Positions 1 to 11,065 are shown, numbered from the stretch's first letter. The stretch is 64,000 nt of DNA from an uncultured Lachnospiraceae bacterium (GCA_944381375.1 CALWKX010000037.1:1-64000), one strand, 5' to 3'. The notes: generated by a model from the letters alone, not told the origin. A program made the numbers and translations.

Positions 1-16
1 CGAGTCCTATTTTCAT
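1..16 (-). CDS. 5' end of an unidentified gene leaving the window
   Basis: Five codons are visible on the minus strand (M-K-I-G-L), preceded by a good ribosome site (GGAGG, 6 bases before the ATG). The gene is divergent from the thioredoxin gene. Too little is visible to name a product. Confidence 0.55.
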
Positions 17-100
17 ATTATCCTCCGAAAAAATATTATACATAAATTACGGCTTTTCTCATAGCAAAAAATTTAAATAGTGTTTAATTACTATAATTCG

Positions 101-109
101 TGTTATAAT
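101..109 (+). promoter_or_regulatory. Extended -10 promoter of the thioredoxin gene
   Basis: TG-T-TATAAT is an extended -10 element 25 bases before the start codon. No convincing -35 is visible (TGTTTA at 81-86, 17-base spacing), as is usual for extended -10 promoters. Confidence 0.55.
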
Positions 110-134
110 AAAAATGATATATATGGAGGTTGAT

Positions 135-467
135 ATGTCGAGTGAGAATATAGTTATATTAAACGATGAAGATTTTGAAAACGAGGTATTAAAATCCTCA
201 AAGCCCGTTCTTGTAGATTTCTGGGCCGAATGGTGCGGACCATGCAAGTCATTGCTTCCTGTTATAGACGATATTGCAGATAATTATTCGGACAAAATAA
301 AAGTATGTAAATTAAACGTTGATGAATGCAAAAACACTGCGGCTAAATTCAATATTATGAGTATCCCTACAGTTTTGATTTTTAAAAACGGAGAAGTAGC
401 GAACCAGCTTGTAGGCGCAATGCCCAAAGCCTTGTATGTCAGAGCCATTGATGCGGTAACTCAATAA
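135..467 (+). CDS. trxA: Thioredoxin
   Basis: A 110-residue cytosolic thioredoxin that reduces protein disulfides through its dithiol. The active site WCGPC is at residues 33-37, and the SIPT segment supplies the conserved cis-proline loop; length and fold pattern are typical. In-frame ATG codons at 114 and 123 are rejected because the ribosome site GGAGG (125-129) overlaps the second and sits 5 bases before the ATG at 135. The gene is monocistronic, with its own extended -10 promoter and a strong terminator straight after the stop. Thioredoxin reductase is not in the window. Identification is secure; which reductase feeds it cannot be told from here. Confidence 0.96.
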   Translation: MSSENIVILNDEDFENEVLKSSKPVLVDFWAEWCGPCKSLLPVIDDIADNYSDKIKVCKLNVDECKNTAAKFNIMSIPTVLIFKNGEVANQLVGAMPKALYVRAIDAVTQ

Positions 468-496
468 AAAACGGCGATATTTTCGCCGTTTTTTTT
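466..496 (+). terminator. Intrinsic terminator after trxA
   Basis: A perfect stem ACGGCGA/TCGCCGT (471-477 with 483-489) has a five-base loop, an A-run before and eight Ts after. It can also act on cobT, which converges from the right. Confidence 0.9.
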
Positions 497-509
497 GAGT
501 AATGAATTG

Positions 510-1595
510 TTAAAATTTTAATTCATCAATTTTATCAGTATATTCTTCGCTTATCATTCCCTGTTCAAAAGTATACATATTATTCATCATAGAATTAGCG
601 CAATCAATAGCAAAGAAAGTAAACGGACAGCCGCTTCCTTCACCAAGCCTCATGTTTAGATCAAACATAGGCTTTAAGTTTAATTGTTCTTTTACCACTT
701 TATACCCTACTTCTTCCGTTATGTGTGATTCTATCATATAGCCTCTTACTTTGGGGCAAAGTTTGAATGCAGCATACGCCGCCGCAGAAGAAATATAACC
801 GTCAATAACTGCCGGAACTTTATAATATGCGCAGCCAATAAACACTCCGCATAAAGCAGCAATATCAAGACCTCCTACTTTTGCAAGAACATCAACAGGA
901 TCATCAGGATTCGGTTTATTTATTGTTAATCCGCGATTTATAACGTCGATTTTATTTTGCATGGCTTCATCATTGACCATTCCCGTACCACTTCCGACAC
1001 AGTCTTTTACTTTGGCGCCGCTTAATGCGCAAATAACAGCAGTGGAAGTGGATGTGTTTCCTATTCCCATTTCTCCTGTGCCTATTACTTCATAACCGTC
1101 ATCAATAGCAGTCTTTACGGCTTCAATACCTGTAAAAATTGCTTTAAGCGCTGCTTCCTCGCTCATTGCCGGTCCCAAGGAAAAATCATTCGTCCCGCGC
1201 ATAATTTTTTTGTTTATGACCGCCTTATCATTTATATCTCCGTTTACTCCAATATCGTAAACATAAAGCTTGGCGTTTGCTGCTCTTGCAAAAACGCCTA
1301 CGCCGGTAACCATTTTTGAAAAACATTCTGTCATCGTTACTGTTACGGATTGCGGAGCCGATGATACATTCTGTGCAACGATTCCGTTATCAGCGGACAT
1401 CATTATAATACATTTTTTATCTAAATTATTTTTAGTTTTTCCGGTAATCGAAGACAATTGAACGGCTAAATCTTCTATTCTGCCTAAACTGCCAGGGATT
1501 TTCAAAAGGCTCACGCAATAATCCTGAGCTTCTTTTGCCGCTTTGGAATCGACGTTTTCAATTTTACTGATAATGTCTTGAAGTTTTTCTCTCAT
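510..1595 (-). CDS. cobT: Nicotinate-nucleotide--dimethylbenzimidazole phosphoribosyltransferase
   Basis: CobT transfers phosphoribose from nicotinate mononucleotide to a lower-ligand base (classically 5,6-dimethylbenzimidazole), making the alpha-ribazole phosphate of cobalamin. The protein has 361 residues, typical of the family. It carries the conserved N-terminal PGSLGRIE motif and, near the C-terminus, RLGEGSG, whose glutamate corresponds to the catalytic base of the Salmonella enzyme. The open frame extends 33 codons further upstream, but that part lies in the riboswitch. The start at 1595 has AAAGGAGG six bases ahead and gives the usual N-terminus. It is controlled by the cobalamin riboswitch and leader terminator. 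No other B12 synthesis gene is nearby, so it may serve lower-ligand salvage or remodelling; that is inference. Confidence 0.95.
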   Translation of the reverse strand: MREKLQDIISKIENVDSKAAKEAQDYCVSLLKIPGSLGRIEDLAVQLSSITGKTKNNLDKKCIIMMSADNGIVAQNVSSAPQSVTVTMTECFSKMVTGVGVFARAANAKLYVYDIGVNGDINDKAVINKKIMRGTNDFSLGPAMSEEAALKAIFTGIEAVKTAIDDGYEVIGTGEMGIGNTSTSTAVICALSGAKVKDCVGSGTGMVNDEAMQNKIDVINRGLTINKPNPDDPVDVLAKVGGLDIAALCGVFIGCAYYKVPAVIDGYISSAAAYAAFKLCPKVRGYMIESHITEEVGYKVVKEQLNLKPMFDLNMRLGEGSGCPFTFFAIDCANSMMNNMYTFEQGMISEEYTDKIDELKF

Positions 1596-1605
1596 AATTC
1601 CTCCT

Positions 1606-1644
1606 TTAAAAATAAAAGCTTGCAGATAATAATCCGCAAGCTTT
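1606..1644 (-). terminator. Leader terminator, expression platform of the cobalamin riboswitch
   Basis: The perfect nine-base arms AAAGCTTGC/GCAAGCTTT (1615-1623 with 1636-1644) are followed on the minus strand by TTTTATTTTT and then the cobT ribosome site. It lies between aptamer and gene, so attenuation by premature termination is the likely mechanism. Its tail is also close to the ribosome site. Confidence 0.8.
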
Positions 1645-1667
1645 ACCATCACTTTTTGCATTTTTGT

Positions 1668-1814
1668 AAGGCAGGTCTTCTGACTCGGCTTCATAGCTTA
1701 AACGCGCCTTCCCCTTTAACGAGTGACATAATGCGTTTCGCTCAGCCATACAGCGGTGGGTCCGTGCAGGCATTAAACCTGCTTATCTATTCTCCGTAAA
1801 ACGGCACCTTACAA
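1668..1814 (-). promoter_or_regulatory. Cobalamin riboswitch aptamer
   Basis: Read on the minus strand, the leader shows the B12-box hallmarks. At the 5' side is AAGGTGCC. In the middle are GCCTGCACGG and CCACCGCTGTATGG. At the 3' end is GAGTCAGAAGACCTGCC, very close to the family consensus (normally CAGGAGACCTGCC). It lies between a consensus promoter and a leader terminator upstream of cobT. When adenosylcobalamin binds, cobT should be turned off. Confidence 0.93.
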
Positions 1815-1820
1815 AGCTAA

Positions 1821-1845
1821 ATTATATATATTTTATTTTGTGTTG

Positions 1846-1849
<4 letters not shown>
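1821..1849 (-). promoter_or_regulatory. Promoter of the cobT leader
   Basis: TTGACA and TATAAT with a 17-base spacer on the minus strand, a perfect sigma-A promoter. The -35 overlaps the clpC stop codon. The start of transcription falls at about 1814, giving a leader of roughly 220 bases. Confidence 0.85.
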
Positions 1850-4311
<2,462 letters not shown>

Positions 4312-4328
4312 TTGTTTCTCCGTAAATG

Positions 4329-5336
4329 CTATTTGTTTTCCAATTCTTGTTTTATATATTTTGCCCTATATAATTCCAGAGATTTATCATTTGATACGGA
4401 AGCGTTTTTCAAAGCTAAGGTTGCAGGTTGAATATTGATCATCAACCTGTTGAGTATTTCGCTGGGAACTTCGTCTATTAGATGCATATCAGCTCCCATT
4501 CTGAGCAAAGACAATAGCTTTAAAGCCTCTTCAGCCGATATCATATGAGCATGCGTAAGTATAGCATAAGCTCTCATGACTTTATCTTTGATTTCATCTT
4601 CTTTATGAATCATCAAAAGATCTCTTTCTGCACGCTCTTTTTTTATGATTTCACGGCATACAGCATGTAAATTCTCTACCAACTGTTCCTCTGTTTGTCC
4701 TAAAGACGTTTGATTGGAAATTTGAAATAAATCGCCCAAAACAAGACTGCCTTCTCCGTAAATACCCCTTACTGCCAAAGCATATTTACTTGCCATAGCT
4801 GATATTACACCTAATTTGGAATTTAATACCAAAGCCGGCAAATGAAGCATTACTCCGGCTCTAAGGCCTGTGCCGAGATTTGTAAGACAGCTTGTGATAA
4901 AACCATATTTTTCACTGTAGGCGCAATCAGCGCTTGATTGCAGCAAATCATCTATTTTATCAGCTTCTATATAAGTTTCTTTTAATCCAAAACCCGGTTT
5001 TATAGCTTGTATTCTTATATGGTCTTCTTCGTTTATCATTACGCTCACATCGCCCGTACGGCTTATTATCACGCCGCCAAGTGTATTTTTTCCAAGATCC
5101 GGGCTGATTATATGTTGTTCTACAAGCGCTTGCCTTTTTAAGTCAGTTAAACCCTCCATGCTCAAGTAACGAAATCCCAAGCTTTCGTCTTTTGTCAGAG
5201 CGTCTATTACAATATGATTTATATTTAATGCTTCCTGATGAGTTAATTTTGAGGGAAAACAAAACCCTTTTATATTACGTGCTATTCTTACACGTGTTGA
5301 AATTACGATATCATTTTCATAATGTTTTTCACTCAT
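4329..5336 (-). CDS. mcsB: Protein-arginine kinase McsB
   Basis: McsB phosphorylates arginine side chains of damaged or regulatory proteins and so marks them for ClpC-ClpP. The 335-residue protein belongs to the phosphagen-kinase fold: the nucleotide-binding arginines lie in STRVRIARN near residue 14, and the guanidino-kinase core contains [13 protein letters not shown]. It is slightly shorter than Bacillus McsB (363). The start overlaps the mcsA stop by four bases (ATGA), indicating translational coupling with its activator McsA. Identity is secure. Confidence 0.95.
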   Translation of the reverse strand: MSEKHYENDIVISTRVRIARNIKGFCFPSKLTHQEALNINHIVIDALTKDESLGFRYLSMEGLTDLKRQALVEQHIISPDLGKNTLGGVIISRTGDVSVMINEEDHIRIQAIKPGFGLKETYIEADKIDDLLQSSADCAYSEKYGFITSCLTNLGTGLRAGVMLHLPALVLNSKLGVISAMASKYALAVRGIYGEGSLVLGDLFQISNQTSLGQTEEQLVENLHAVCREIIKKERAERDLLMIHKEDEIKDKVMRAYAILTHAHMISAEEALKLLSLLRMGADMHLIDEVPSEILNRLMINIQPATLALKNASVSNDKSLELYRAKYIKQELENK

Positions 5337-5851
5337 TGAGTCTCCTCCGGTGAAATATCTGAAGGCTGTTTTAATAATTTTATTAAATCTCTGTATTGCG
5401 CTGCCAGCTCATACTCTTCTTTGCTGACTGCATCGTCAAGTTTTTTTTGTATTTCGCTTATTTCCTTTTTAATTTGCAGTTTCCTTCCGCCGCTTGCTGA
5501 TATTTTGCCTACGTGCTGGGTAGTTCCATGAAGTCTTTTTATTATAGGCTCCAATACGTCTGCAAATGTATCATAGCATTTATCGCAACCAAGTTTGCCG
5601 TTTTGCATAAATTCCTCAAGAGTTGTTGAGCATTCAGGGCATGCTTTACTTGAGGGATGATTTTGTATATTATTATTGCCCTCGATATTGAATAATTGAT
5701 TAATTAAACTATTCAAATCAATAGATGAAACAGAGCCTAATGCAGCCTCTGCAGCGCAATGTTCACAGACATTAAGTACAGTTTTAACGCCGTTTATTAT
5801 ATTAATAATTTGTACTGTCGCAGTTCTTTTATTACATATCTGACATAACAT
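5333..5851 (-). CDS. mcsA: McsA, zinc-finger activator of McsB
   Basis: A 172-residue protein that activates the McsB kinase. Two zinc-binding units are visible: CQIC with CEHC in the first 35 residues, and CPEC with CDKC around residues 70-95. A C-terminal UVR motif (about 130-165, KLDDAVSKEEYELAAQYRD) is the type that binds ClpC or UvrB partners. It is the first gene of the operon. The ribosome site is GGGAG. The promoter lies about 110 bases upstream and carries an inverted repeat in its spacer. CtsR, normally encoded just upstream, is absent. Confidence 0.93.
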   Translation of the reverse strand: MLCQICNKRTATVQIINIINGVKTVLNVCEHCAAEAALGSVSSIDLNSLINQLFNIEGNNNIQNHPSSKACPECSTTLEEFMQNGKLGCDKCYDTFADVLEPIIKRLHGTTQHVGKISASGGRKLQIKKEISEIQKKLDDAVSKEEYELAAQYRDLIKLLKQPSDISPEETQ

Positions 5852-5961
5852 ATTATTCTCCCGCTGAATAAATAAAACATTAAAAACAGTTAGTATATAT
5901 TATGCTGAAACACTGTTAATTGCATAATGTAATCAACGCAATTATTTCCCTGATTTATTGT

Positions 5962-5989
5962 ATTATAACACTAAAAGCAATTAGTGCAA
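5962..5989 (-). promoter_or_regulatory. Promoter of mcsA-mcsB-clpC with an internal dyad
   Basis: On the minus strand TTGCAC and TATAAT are 16 bases apart. The spacer carries the inverted repeat CACTAA-TTGCTT-TTAGTG (5969-5986), overlapping the edge of the -35. This is a plausible operator; it does not match the CtsR heptad repeat GGTCAAA. Confidence 0.6.
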
Positions 5990-6038
5990 ATAATTCGATA
6001 TTAAGAAAACAGCATATACAGCGAATACCTTTTCTTTA

Positions 6039-6067
6039 TTGATATGCTTTGTTCATTATGCTACAAT
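6039..6067 (+). promoter_or_regulatory. Promoter of purA-rsmI
   Basis: TTGATA and TACAAT with a 17-base spacer, about 30 bases before the purA start. The ribosome site is AAAGGAAG. Confidence 0.75.
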
Positions 6068-6079
6068 ATAGCATATCAA
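6039..6079. repeat. Perfect 10-base inverted repeat bracketing the purA promoter
   Basis: TTGATATGCT (6039-6048) and AGCATATCAA (6070-6079) are exact inverted copies, 21 bases apart. The left arm includes the -35 and the right arm covers the transcription start. A third TATGCT lies between them (6057-6062). The geometry suits a repressor binding two half-sites; the regulator is unknown. Confidence 0.6.
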
Positions 6080-6097
6080 CTAAAAGGAAGTATTTAG

Positions 6098-7384
6098 ATG
6101 TCAAGTTTGGTTATTGTCGGAGCGCAATGGGGAGACGAAGGTAAAGGCAAAGTAACTGATTTTCTTACAGATAAAGCAGATGTTGTTGTCCGCTATCAGG
6201 GAGGCAACAATGCGGGCCATACTGTAATATCGAATGGAAAAGTTTACAAACTGCACCTTGTGCCTTCAGGCATAGTTCAAAATAAACCATCTGTGATTGG
6301 TTCAGGAGTAGCGCTGGATCCGTTATCTCTTATCGAGGAAATGAATGAGCTGAAAATGCAGGGAATAATTTTTGACAAGCTTTTAATCGATAAAAGGACT
6401 CATTTGATTTTACCTTATCATATAAAGTTAGACCAGCTCAGAGAAGAGAGTTCCGCAAGAACGGAAATAGGCACTACTAAGCGCGGCATCGGCCCCTGTT
6501 ATGAGGATAAAACGAAAAGATGCGGAATAAGAGTATGCGATTTAATGATGCCGGAGATTTTCAAAGAAAAACTTAAGCAAAATTTAAATAATGTAAATAC
6601 TGAGCTGAAAAAAATATATTCGTCTGACGAATTAGATTTTGACGATATTGCAGACAAATATTTGAATGCTGCAAAAATAATTCGTCCCTATGTAGCCGAT
6701 ACATCAATAATAGTGCAGGATTATATAAAGAGCGGGAAAAAAGTATTGTTCGAAGGAGCTCAAGGCACTATGCTTGATGTGAATTACGGTACATATCCTT
6801 ATGTCACATCTTCGCACCCAACTACTGCCGGCGTGTGTGTGGGAGCAGGAATACCGCCTACAGCAATTAACGAAGCCATAGGAATCGCCAAAGCTTACAC
6901 AACCAGAGTTGGAAAAGGGCCGTTCCCGACGGAACTTTTGGACAAAACGGGAGATTATTTAAGAGAAAAGGGGCATGAATACGGAGTAACTACCGGCAGA
7001 CCCAGGCGTTGCGGCTGGTTTGACACTGTTGGAGTAAGATATGCAGCCAGAATAAATGGATTGACCGGCTTAGCCATTACAAAGCTTGATACGCTTACGG
7101 GACTAAAAGAAATTAAATTATGCGTAAGTTATAAATATAAAGGTGAAATTCTAAATGTAATACCGCCAGAATTAAACATTTTTGATGAGTGCGAACCTGT
7201 ATACGAAGTGTTTGAAGGTTGGGAACAGGACATGTCCTCAGTTCGTTCTTATAATGACCTTAACGATAATGCAAAAAAATATTTATCGAGAATATCTGAA
7301 CTTTGCGAAACACCTATAAGCATAATATCGGTAGGTCCCGACAGACAACAAACTATCATAAACGGAAAATTTTTCAATGAATGA
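6098..7384 (+). CDS. purA: Adenylosuccinate synthetase
   Basis: PurA condenses IMP with aspartate using GTP, the first step from IMP to AMP. The 428-residue length is standard. The N-terminal GTP-binding motif GAQWGDEGKGK, the IMP-site signature QGGNNAGHT and the GTTKRGIGP segment are all present. It starts at an ATG behind AAAGGAAG, under a well-formed promoter flanked by a 10-base inverted repeat. It overlaps rsmI by eight bases, so the two are probably cotranscribed and coupled. No other purine gene is in the window. Confidence 0.97.
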   Translation: MSSLVIVGAQWGDEGKGKVTDFLTDKADVVVRYQGGNNAGHTVISNGKVYKLHLVPSGIVQNKPSVIGSGVALDPLSLIEEMNELKMQGIIFDKLLIDKRTHLILPYHIKLDQLREESSARTEIGTTKRGIGPCYEDKTKRCGIRVCDLMMPEIFKEKLKQNLNNVNTELKKIYSSDELDFDDIADKYLNAAKIIRPYVADTSIIVQDYIKSGKKVLFEGAQGTMLDVNYGTYPYVTSSHPTTAGVCVGAGIPPTAINEAIGIAKAYTTRVGKGPFPTELLDKTGDYLREKGHEYGVTTGRPRRCGWFDTVGVRYAARINGLTGLAITKLDTLTGLKEIKLCVSYKYKGEILNVIPPELNIFDECEPVYEVFEGWEQDMSSVRSYNDLNDNAKKYLSRISELCETPISIISVGPDRQQTIINGKFFNE

Positions 7385-8210
7385 TATTTTGTTGTACGTT
7401 GTTTCCACGCCTATTGGCAACATGGAAGATATCACTATAAGAGCGCTTAAAGTTCTGGAACAAGTAGATTTTATTTTATGTGAAGATACTCGCCGTTCCA
7501 TAAAATTACTCAATCATTTTAATATAAAAAATAAACTTATCAGCTACCATAAATTCAACGAGCAAGCAATAAGTGAGAAAATAATAAGGCGGCTTTATGA
7601 CGGTGAGAAAGCCGCCTTAATTTCTGACGCCGGGACTCCCCTTTTATCTGATCCGGGAAGCATATTAATCAATAAACTGATAGACAACAACATTGCCTTT
7701 ACTGTTATACCAGGAGCCAATGCATTGTTACCGGCTTTGATATTTTCTGGGTATAATATTAATGAATTTACATTTTTCGGATTTTTGCCAAAAAAATCTT
7801 CCCTTAGAAATATTAGCCTTATGAAAATAAGCAAAACTGATAAAACCTGCGTTGTCTATGCTGCAGCTCATGAAATAAAAACATTGCTTAAAGAAATTTC
7901 AGAAATAATGCCTCATAGAAAGCTTGCTTTATCAAAGGAGCTTACTAAAATATATGAGACGACATATAGGGGAACTTCTTCTGAAATATACAGCTTATTA
8001 GAAGATCCTCCTAAAGGAGAATATGTTTTGGTATTTTCAGATACTCAGCATGAAGCGCCTGAAAATATCGAATACGATCTTGATGAATTAAAACAAATGT
8101 ATGAGGAGTTGCTTGATAAGCTTATCAAACCGAATGACGCGCTGAAGCAATTAGCTGAAAAAACTCATATTCCTCGTAATGAACTTTATCAGAAGCTGCG
8201 CAAGCACTAA
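7377..8210 (+). CDS. rsmI: 16S rRNA (cytidine-1402-2'-O)-methyltransferase
   Basis: RsmI methylates the ribose of C1402 in the ribosomal decoding centre, using S-adenosylmethionine. The 277-residue protein is a tetrapyrrole-methylase-fold enzyme. It has the RsmI N-terminus VVSTPIGNMEDIT, the EDTRR motif, ISDAGTPLLSDPG, and the C-terminal HTH-like tail. It overlaps the end of purA and converges on murE with a four-base 3' overlap; no clean terminator separates them. Confidence 0.94.
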   Translation: MNDILLYVVSTPIGNMEDITIRALKVLEQVDFILCEDTRRSIKLLNHFNIKNKLISYHKFNEQAISEKIIRRLYDGEKAALISDAGTPLLSDPGSILINKLIDNNIAFTVIPGANALLPALIFSGYNINEFTFFGFLPKKSSLRNISLMKISKTDKTCVVYAAAHEIKTLLKEISEIMPHRKLALSKELTKIYETTYRGTSSEIYSLLEDPPKGEYVLVFSDTQHEAPENIEYDLDELKQMYEELLDKLIKPNDALKQLAEKTHIPRNELYQKLRKH

Positions 8211-9667
8211 GCGCGGCTTGTTTCATTAAAATAATTATTTACTGTATCTTTATCAGAAAAATATTCGTACTTGCCTTTAGATATTTGATAATTTTCGTGG
8301 CCTTTGCCTGCGATTAAAACTACGCCGTTCTTATCCGTATTTTTTAATGCATATACAATGGCTTTTTCACGCTGAGGTATGACGATGTAATTTTCTTTTT
8401 CTATAGGATTGATTATTTCTGAAAGAATTTTAGCGCTTCTTTCCCCGCGTGGGTTATCGTTCGTAAAAATGACATAATCAGCAAGATCAGAAGCGTTTTT
8501 CCCCATTAAAGAACGTTTTTTATTATCTCTGTCTCCCCCGCAGCCTATCACGCAAGTTATATTGTTTCCAAAAGCGCTTTTTAAAAAGCTAAGCGCTTTT
8601 ACCAAAGCGTCAGGCGTATGCGCATAGTCAATGTATACACTTGGCTTACCGTCATACACGCATTCCATTCTGCCTGCAGCGGTTTTGATCTTTGTCATTG
8701 CTGCTTTTATTTGAGACGAAGTAAATCCGTCTTTCAGCATTAAAATTATAATAGGAGTTATATTCAATGCCTGATAGCCGCCGCATAAAGGGAGTGTATA
8801 AAAATCTCTTCCAGTTTTTGAAATAAGCTCAAAACTCGTCGATTGCGCACCGCTTACTATATTTTGAATCATATAATCGGCATTAGTGTTTACTGAGTAG
8901 GATATTATATTTTTACCTTTGGCCTTTTGTTCCCGGTATAGACGCGCACCATATTGATCATCGATATTTATAATTAAAAGGCCTCGGCATGAATCAAATA
9001 ACTTTCGCTTAGCTGCATAATAATTTTCCATATTTACGTGGTAATCAAGATGATCTTGTGAAAGATTCAAAAAAACCGCGACGTCAAAATCTATGCCTTC
9101 ACAGCGTCCCAGCGCAAGTCCTTGAGATGATATTTCACTGAATATATTTTTTATTTCGTCCGTATTGGCGCATCGTATAAGTTCATAATAAACGGATTGA
9201 TCATAAGTCGTATTATTTGGAAGTATTATATTGCAATTTTTGATATTTGTGCCTAAAGTTCCTGTAAAAGAGCTTTTTTTATTTAAGTTATTATACATTT
9301 GATATGCAGCATTAACAAACGATGTTTTACCATTTGTGCCTGTGACAGCCACTAGTCTGATTCCGTGCATGTATTCCCTGTATATACGTTTGGCGGCCGC
9401 CGCCATTAATTTTTGAACGTCGTCTGTTTGAATATACGCAATACCTTTTCGTTGATCTGATATGTATGTTTTACTTACTATTGCTACAGCTCCGTTTTCA
9501 ATAGCCTCATCAACGAATTCGACCGCATTATTTTTTTGGCCCTTAAGAGCAAAAAAAATTGATCTGTATTTTCGCTCCTTTGAATTCGACGTTATTGTTG
9601 CAACATCTACATCTTCGCCTGAGTATAATATGTAGTCGTTTCCCTTAAATACCTTAGTAATATACAT
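8207..9667 (-). CDS. murE: UDP-N-acetylmuramoyl-tripeptide synthetase MurE (probably meso-DAP-adding)
   Basis: MurE adds the third amino acid to UDP-MurNAc-L-Ala-D-Glu in peptidoglycan precursor synthesis. The 486-residue protein shows the Mur ligase order: N-terminal uridine-nucleotide domain, ATP-binding GTNGKTS, the lysine that becomes carbamylated (AAKRKLF), and the C-terminal substrate domain. DNPR near residue 405 is the motif that marks meso-diaminopimelate-adding enzymes, consistent with lysA in the window. After DNPR the usual acidic residue plus proline is replaced by GERS. The start at 9667 is chosen because GGAGG lies seven bases ahead; the frame is open eight codons further. It stands away from any division/cell-wall cluster. 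Confidence 0.9.
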   Translation of the reverse strand: MYITKVFKGNDYILYSGEDVDVATITSNSKERKYRSIFFALKGQKNNAVEFVDEAIENGAVAIVSKTYISDQRKGIAYIQTDDVQKLMAAAAKRIYREYMHGIRLVAVTGTNGKTSFVNAAYQMYNNLNKKSSFTGTLGTNIKNCNIILPNNTTYDQSVYYELIRCANTDEIKNIFSEISSQGLALGRCEGIDFDVAVFLNLSQDHLDYHVNMENYYAAKRKLFDSCRGLLIINIDDQYGARLYREQKAKGKNIISYSVNTNADYMIQNIVSGAQSTSFELISKTGRDFYTLPLCGGYQALNITPIIILMLKDGFTSSQIKAAMTKIKTAAGRMECVYDGKPSVYIDYAHTPDALVKALSFLKSAFGNNITCVIGCGGDRDNKKRSLMGKNASDLADYVIFTNDNPRGERSAKILSEIINPIEKENYIVIPQREKAIVYALKNTDKNGVVLIAGKGHENYQISKGKYEYFSDKDTVNNYFNETSRA

Positions 9668-9732
9668 AAGCGCACCTCCATAATTAGTCATAGATATACT
9701 ATGGAGATGCGTTTATTTAGTTACTGCTTTAC

Positions 9733-10449
9733 TTACACCCACACATCGCCGGGAGCTTTATTACCAGACTTTTTAAAGACGGATAATTTCCCATACATAT
9801 CGCACGTTGCTAAAAAGATTTTGTTTATATCTTCTTCTCCCTGTTTTTTCAACTCTTTCACAAGCCATTCCAGATTTTTACCGGCATATTTTAAATTTTT
9901 CTCTATTAATTTACCATCAATAATTATATTATATACTATGCCTTCTTCACTTACTTTAATATTTTGATCATCAGGCGTTAAAGGACGGTACTGCGCTTTA
10001 GGCAAAAAGCTTATTTTCCCATTTGCTTCAAGAACCGCAAGCTCAATTTTCGATACGTCGTAATATCCTTCAGTTCTCATATTTGACAGAAATTCATTAA
10101 TATCAAGTTTTGTTCTTTTGAAATTTTTTTCATAAAATTCTCCGTTTTTTATCAGCGTTAAAGATCTTCCCTCAAATAATCTCCTTAAAGCAATAGATTT
10201 ACATGTTGAGTACGATATTAAAATACACACTAAAGTATATACTGTCATCGCCGCCGCAGCATATATTGCTTTCCCTTCTTCGGCTAATGCAAACTCGGCT
10301 CCAATGGACCCTATCGTAATGCCATTAATATAGTCAAACATGCTTAATTGAGAAATTTGTCTTTTACCCATCAGTTTTGTAAGTATAAACAATACTGTGA
10401 TTGAAATAAGAGAATTCAGACATACTCTCAACAGCTCATTCATATCCAT
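9733..10449 (-). CDS. DUF421 (YetF-family) membrane protein
   Basis: A 238-residue protein of the DUF421/YetF family. Three hydrophobic helices occupy roughly residues 1-85, including the family motif GKRQISQLSMFDY. A soluble C-terminal part follows, with the paired ELAVLEANGKISFLPK-like strands. Bacillus YetF-type proteins affect spores or membrane lipids, but the biochemical role is unsettled, so none is assigned. The start at 10449 follows GAGGTGA; earlier in-frame codons lack a ribosome site. It has its own probable promoter. murE lies 65 bases downstream on the same strand and may be read from it. Confidence 0.82.
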   Translation of the reverse strand: MDMNELLRVCLNSLISITVLFILTKLMGKRQISQLSMFDYINGITIGSIGAEFALAEEGKAIYAAAAMTVYTLVCILISYSTCKSIALRRLFEGRSLTLIKNGEFYEKNFKRTKLDINEFLSNMRTEGYYDVSKIELAVLEANGKISFLPKAQYRPLTPDDQNIKVSEEGIVYNIIIDGKLIEKNLKYAGKNLEWLVKELKKQGEEDINKIFLATCDMYGKLSVFKKSGNKAPGDVWV

Positions 10450-10468
10450 ATTATCACCTCGCCTATTT

Positions 10469-10498
10469 ATTGTAACCAAGCGAAGGTATTATATGCAA
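10469..10498 (-). promoter_or_regulatory. Probable promoter of the DUF421 gene
   Basis: TTGCAT and TACAAT with an 18-base spacer on the minus strand, immediately after the zapA terminator. Confidence 0.5.
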
Positions 10499-10527
10499 AA
10501 AGCGCCCATTTAAAATGGACGCTTTTG
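10495..10527 (-). terminator. Terminator after zapA
   Basis: AAAAGCG/CGCTTTT arms with an inner CCATTT/AAATGG stem form one long hairpin. On the minus strand it is followed by a T-run and sits eight bases after the zapA stop. Confidence 0.8.
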
Positions 10528-10534
10528 TTCGTTA

Positions 10535-11065
10535 TCAGTCATTAAAATCAAGAAGATTTTTCCGAGCTTTTACCAACTCAAGCTGGTTTTCAAGCAATTT
10601 GTTTTGTAATTCGGCAACAGTTCTTTTGCTTAACTCATATTCCGTTCTGAGGGTATTGAATTTATCTTTATATTCCTCAATCAATTCATTTAATTCATTG
10701 TTTTCAACTTCAAGACGTTCCATTTTGCTTTTCATTATCTTGTTTTTCGTTTCATTGTCTTCAAGCTCTTCCATGGCGTCTGTAAGTTTGTCTTTATAAC
10801 TGAGAAGCATCTGATATTCGGATTCTTTTTCTTTAAGTTCCTCAAAATCATCCTTTATTCTATAAAGTTCCTCACTTAAATTGAGCGCGGAAAGTACAGT
10901 GGCACTTAAATTCGTCATATAAGGCGACGTTTTTTTTGTCTCCCTTATAAGAGTGTCAACAAAGTCCGCTATCATATGAACTCTTTTGGGATCATCATCA
11001 GTTATTACCTGATAATCAATACCCATAATATTAATGGTTAACCTTGATTTAGTAAAATCACCCAT
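10535..11065 (-). CDS. zapA: Cell division protein ZapA, coiled-coil-extended
   Basis: ZapA binds and bundles FtsZ filaments at the division site. The N-terminal 90 residues fit the ZapA fold (LTINIMGIDYQVITDDDP at the start). The rest, to residue 176, is a long charged coiled coil, much longer than the roughly 85-residue Bacillus protein; such extended ZapA proteins are common in clostridia. It has a TTGAAA-16-TATAAT promoter, a GAGGTAG ribosome site and its own terminator, so it is a single-gene unit. Family assignment is good; the role of the extension is unknown. Confidence 0.85.
   Translation of the reverse strand: MGDFTKSRLTINIMGIDYQVITDDDPKRVHMIADFVDTLIRETKKTSPYMTNLSATVLSALNLSEELYRIKDDFEELKEKESEYQMLLSYKDKLTDAMEELEDNETKNKIMKSKMERLEVENNELNELIEEYKDKFNTLRTEYELSKRTVAELQNKLLENQLELVKARKNLLDFND

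Noticed and set aside
1596-1694. N-terminal extension of cobT by 33 codons
   Set aside because: It lies within the leader terminator and the end of the cobalamin riboswitch. The internal ATG has the ribosome site and the family N-terminus.
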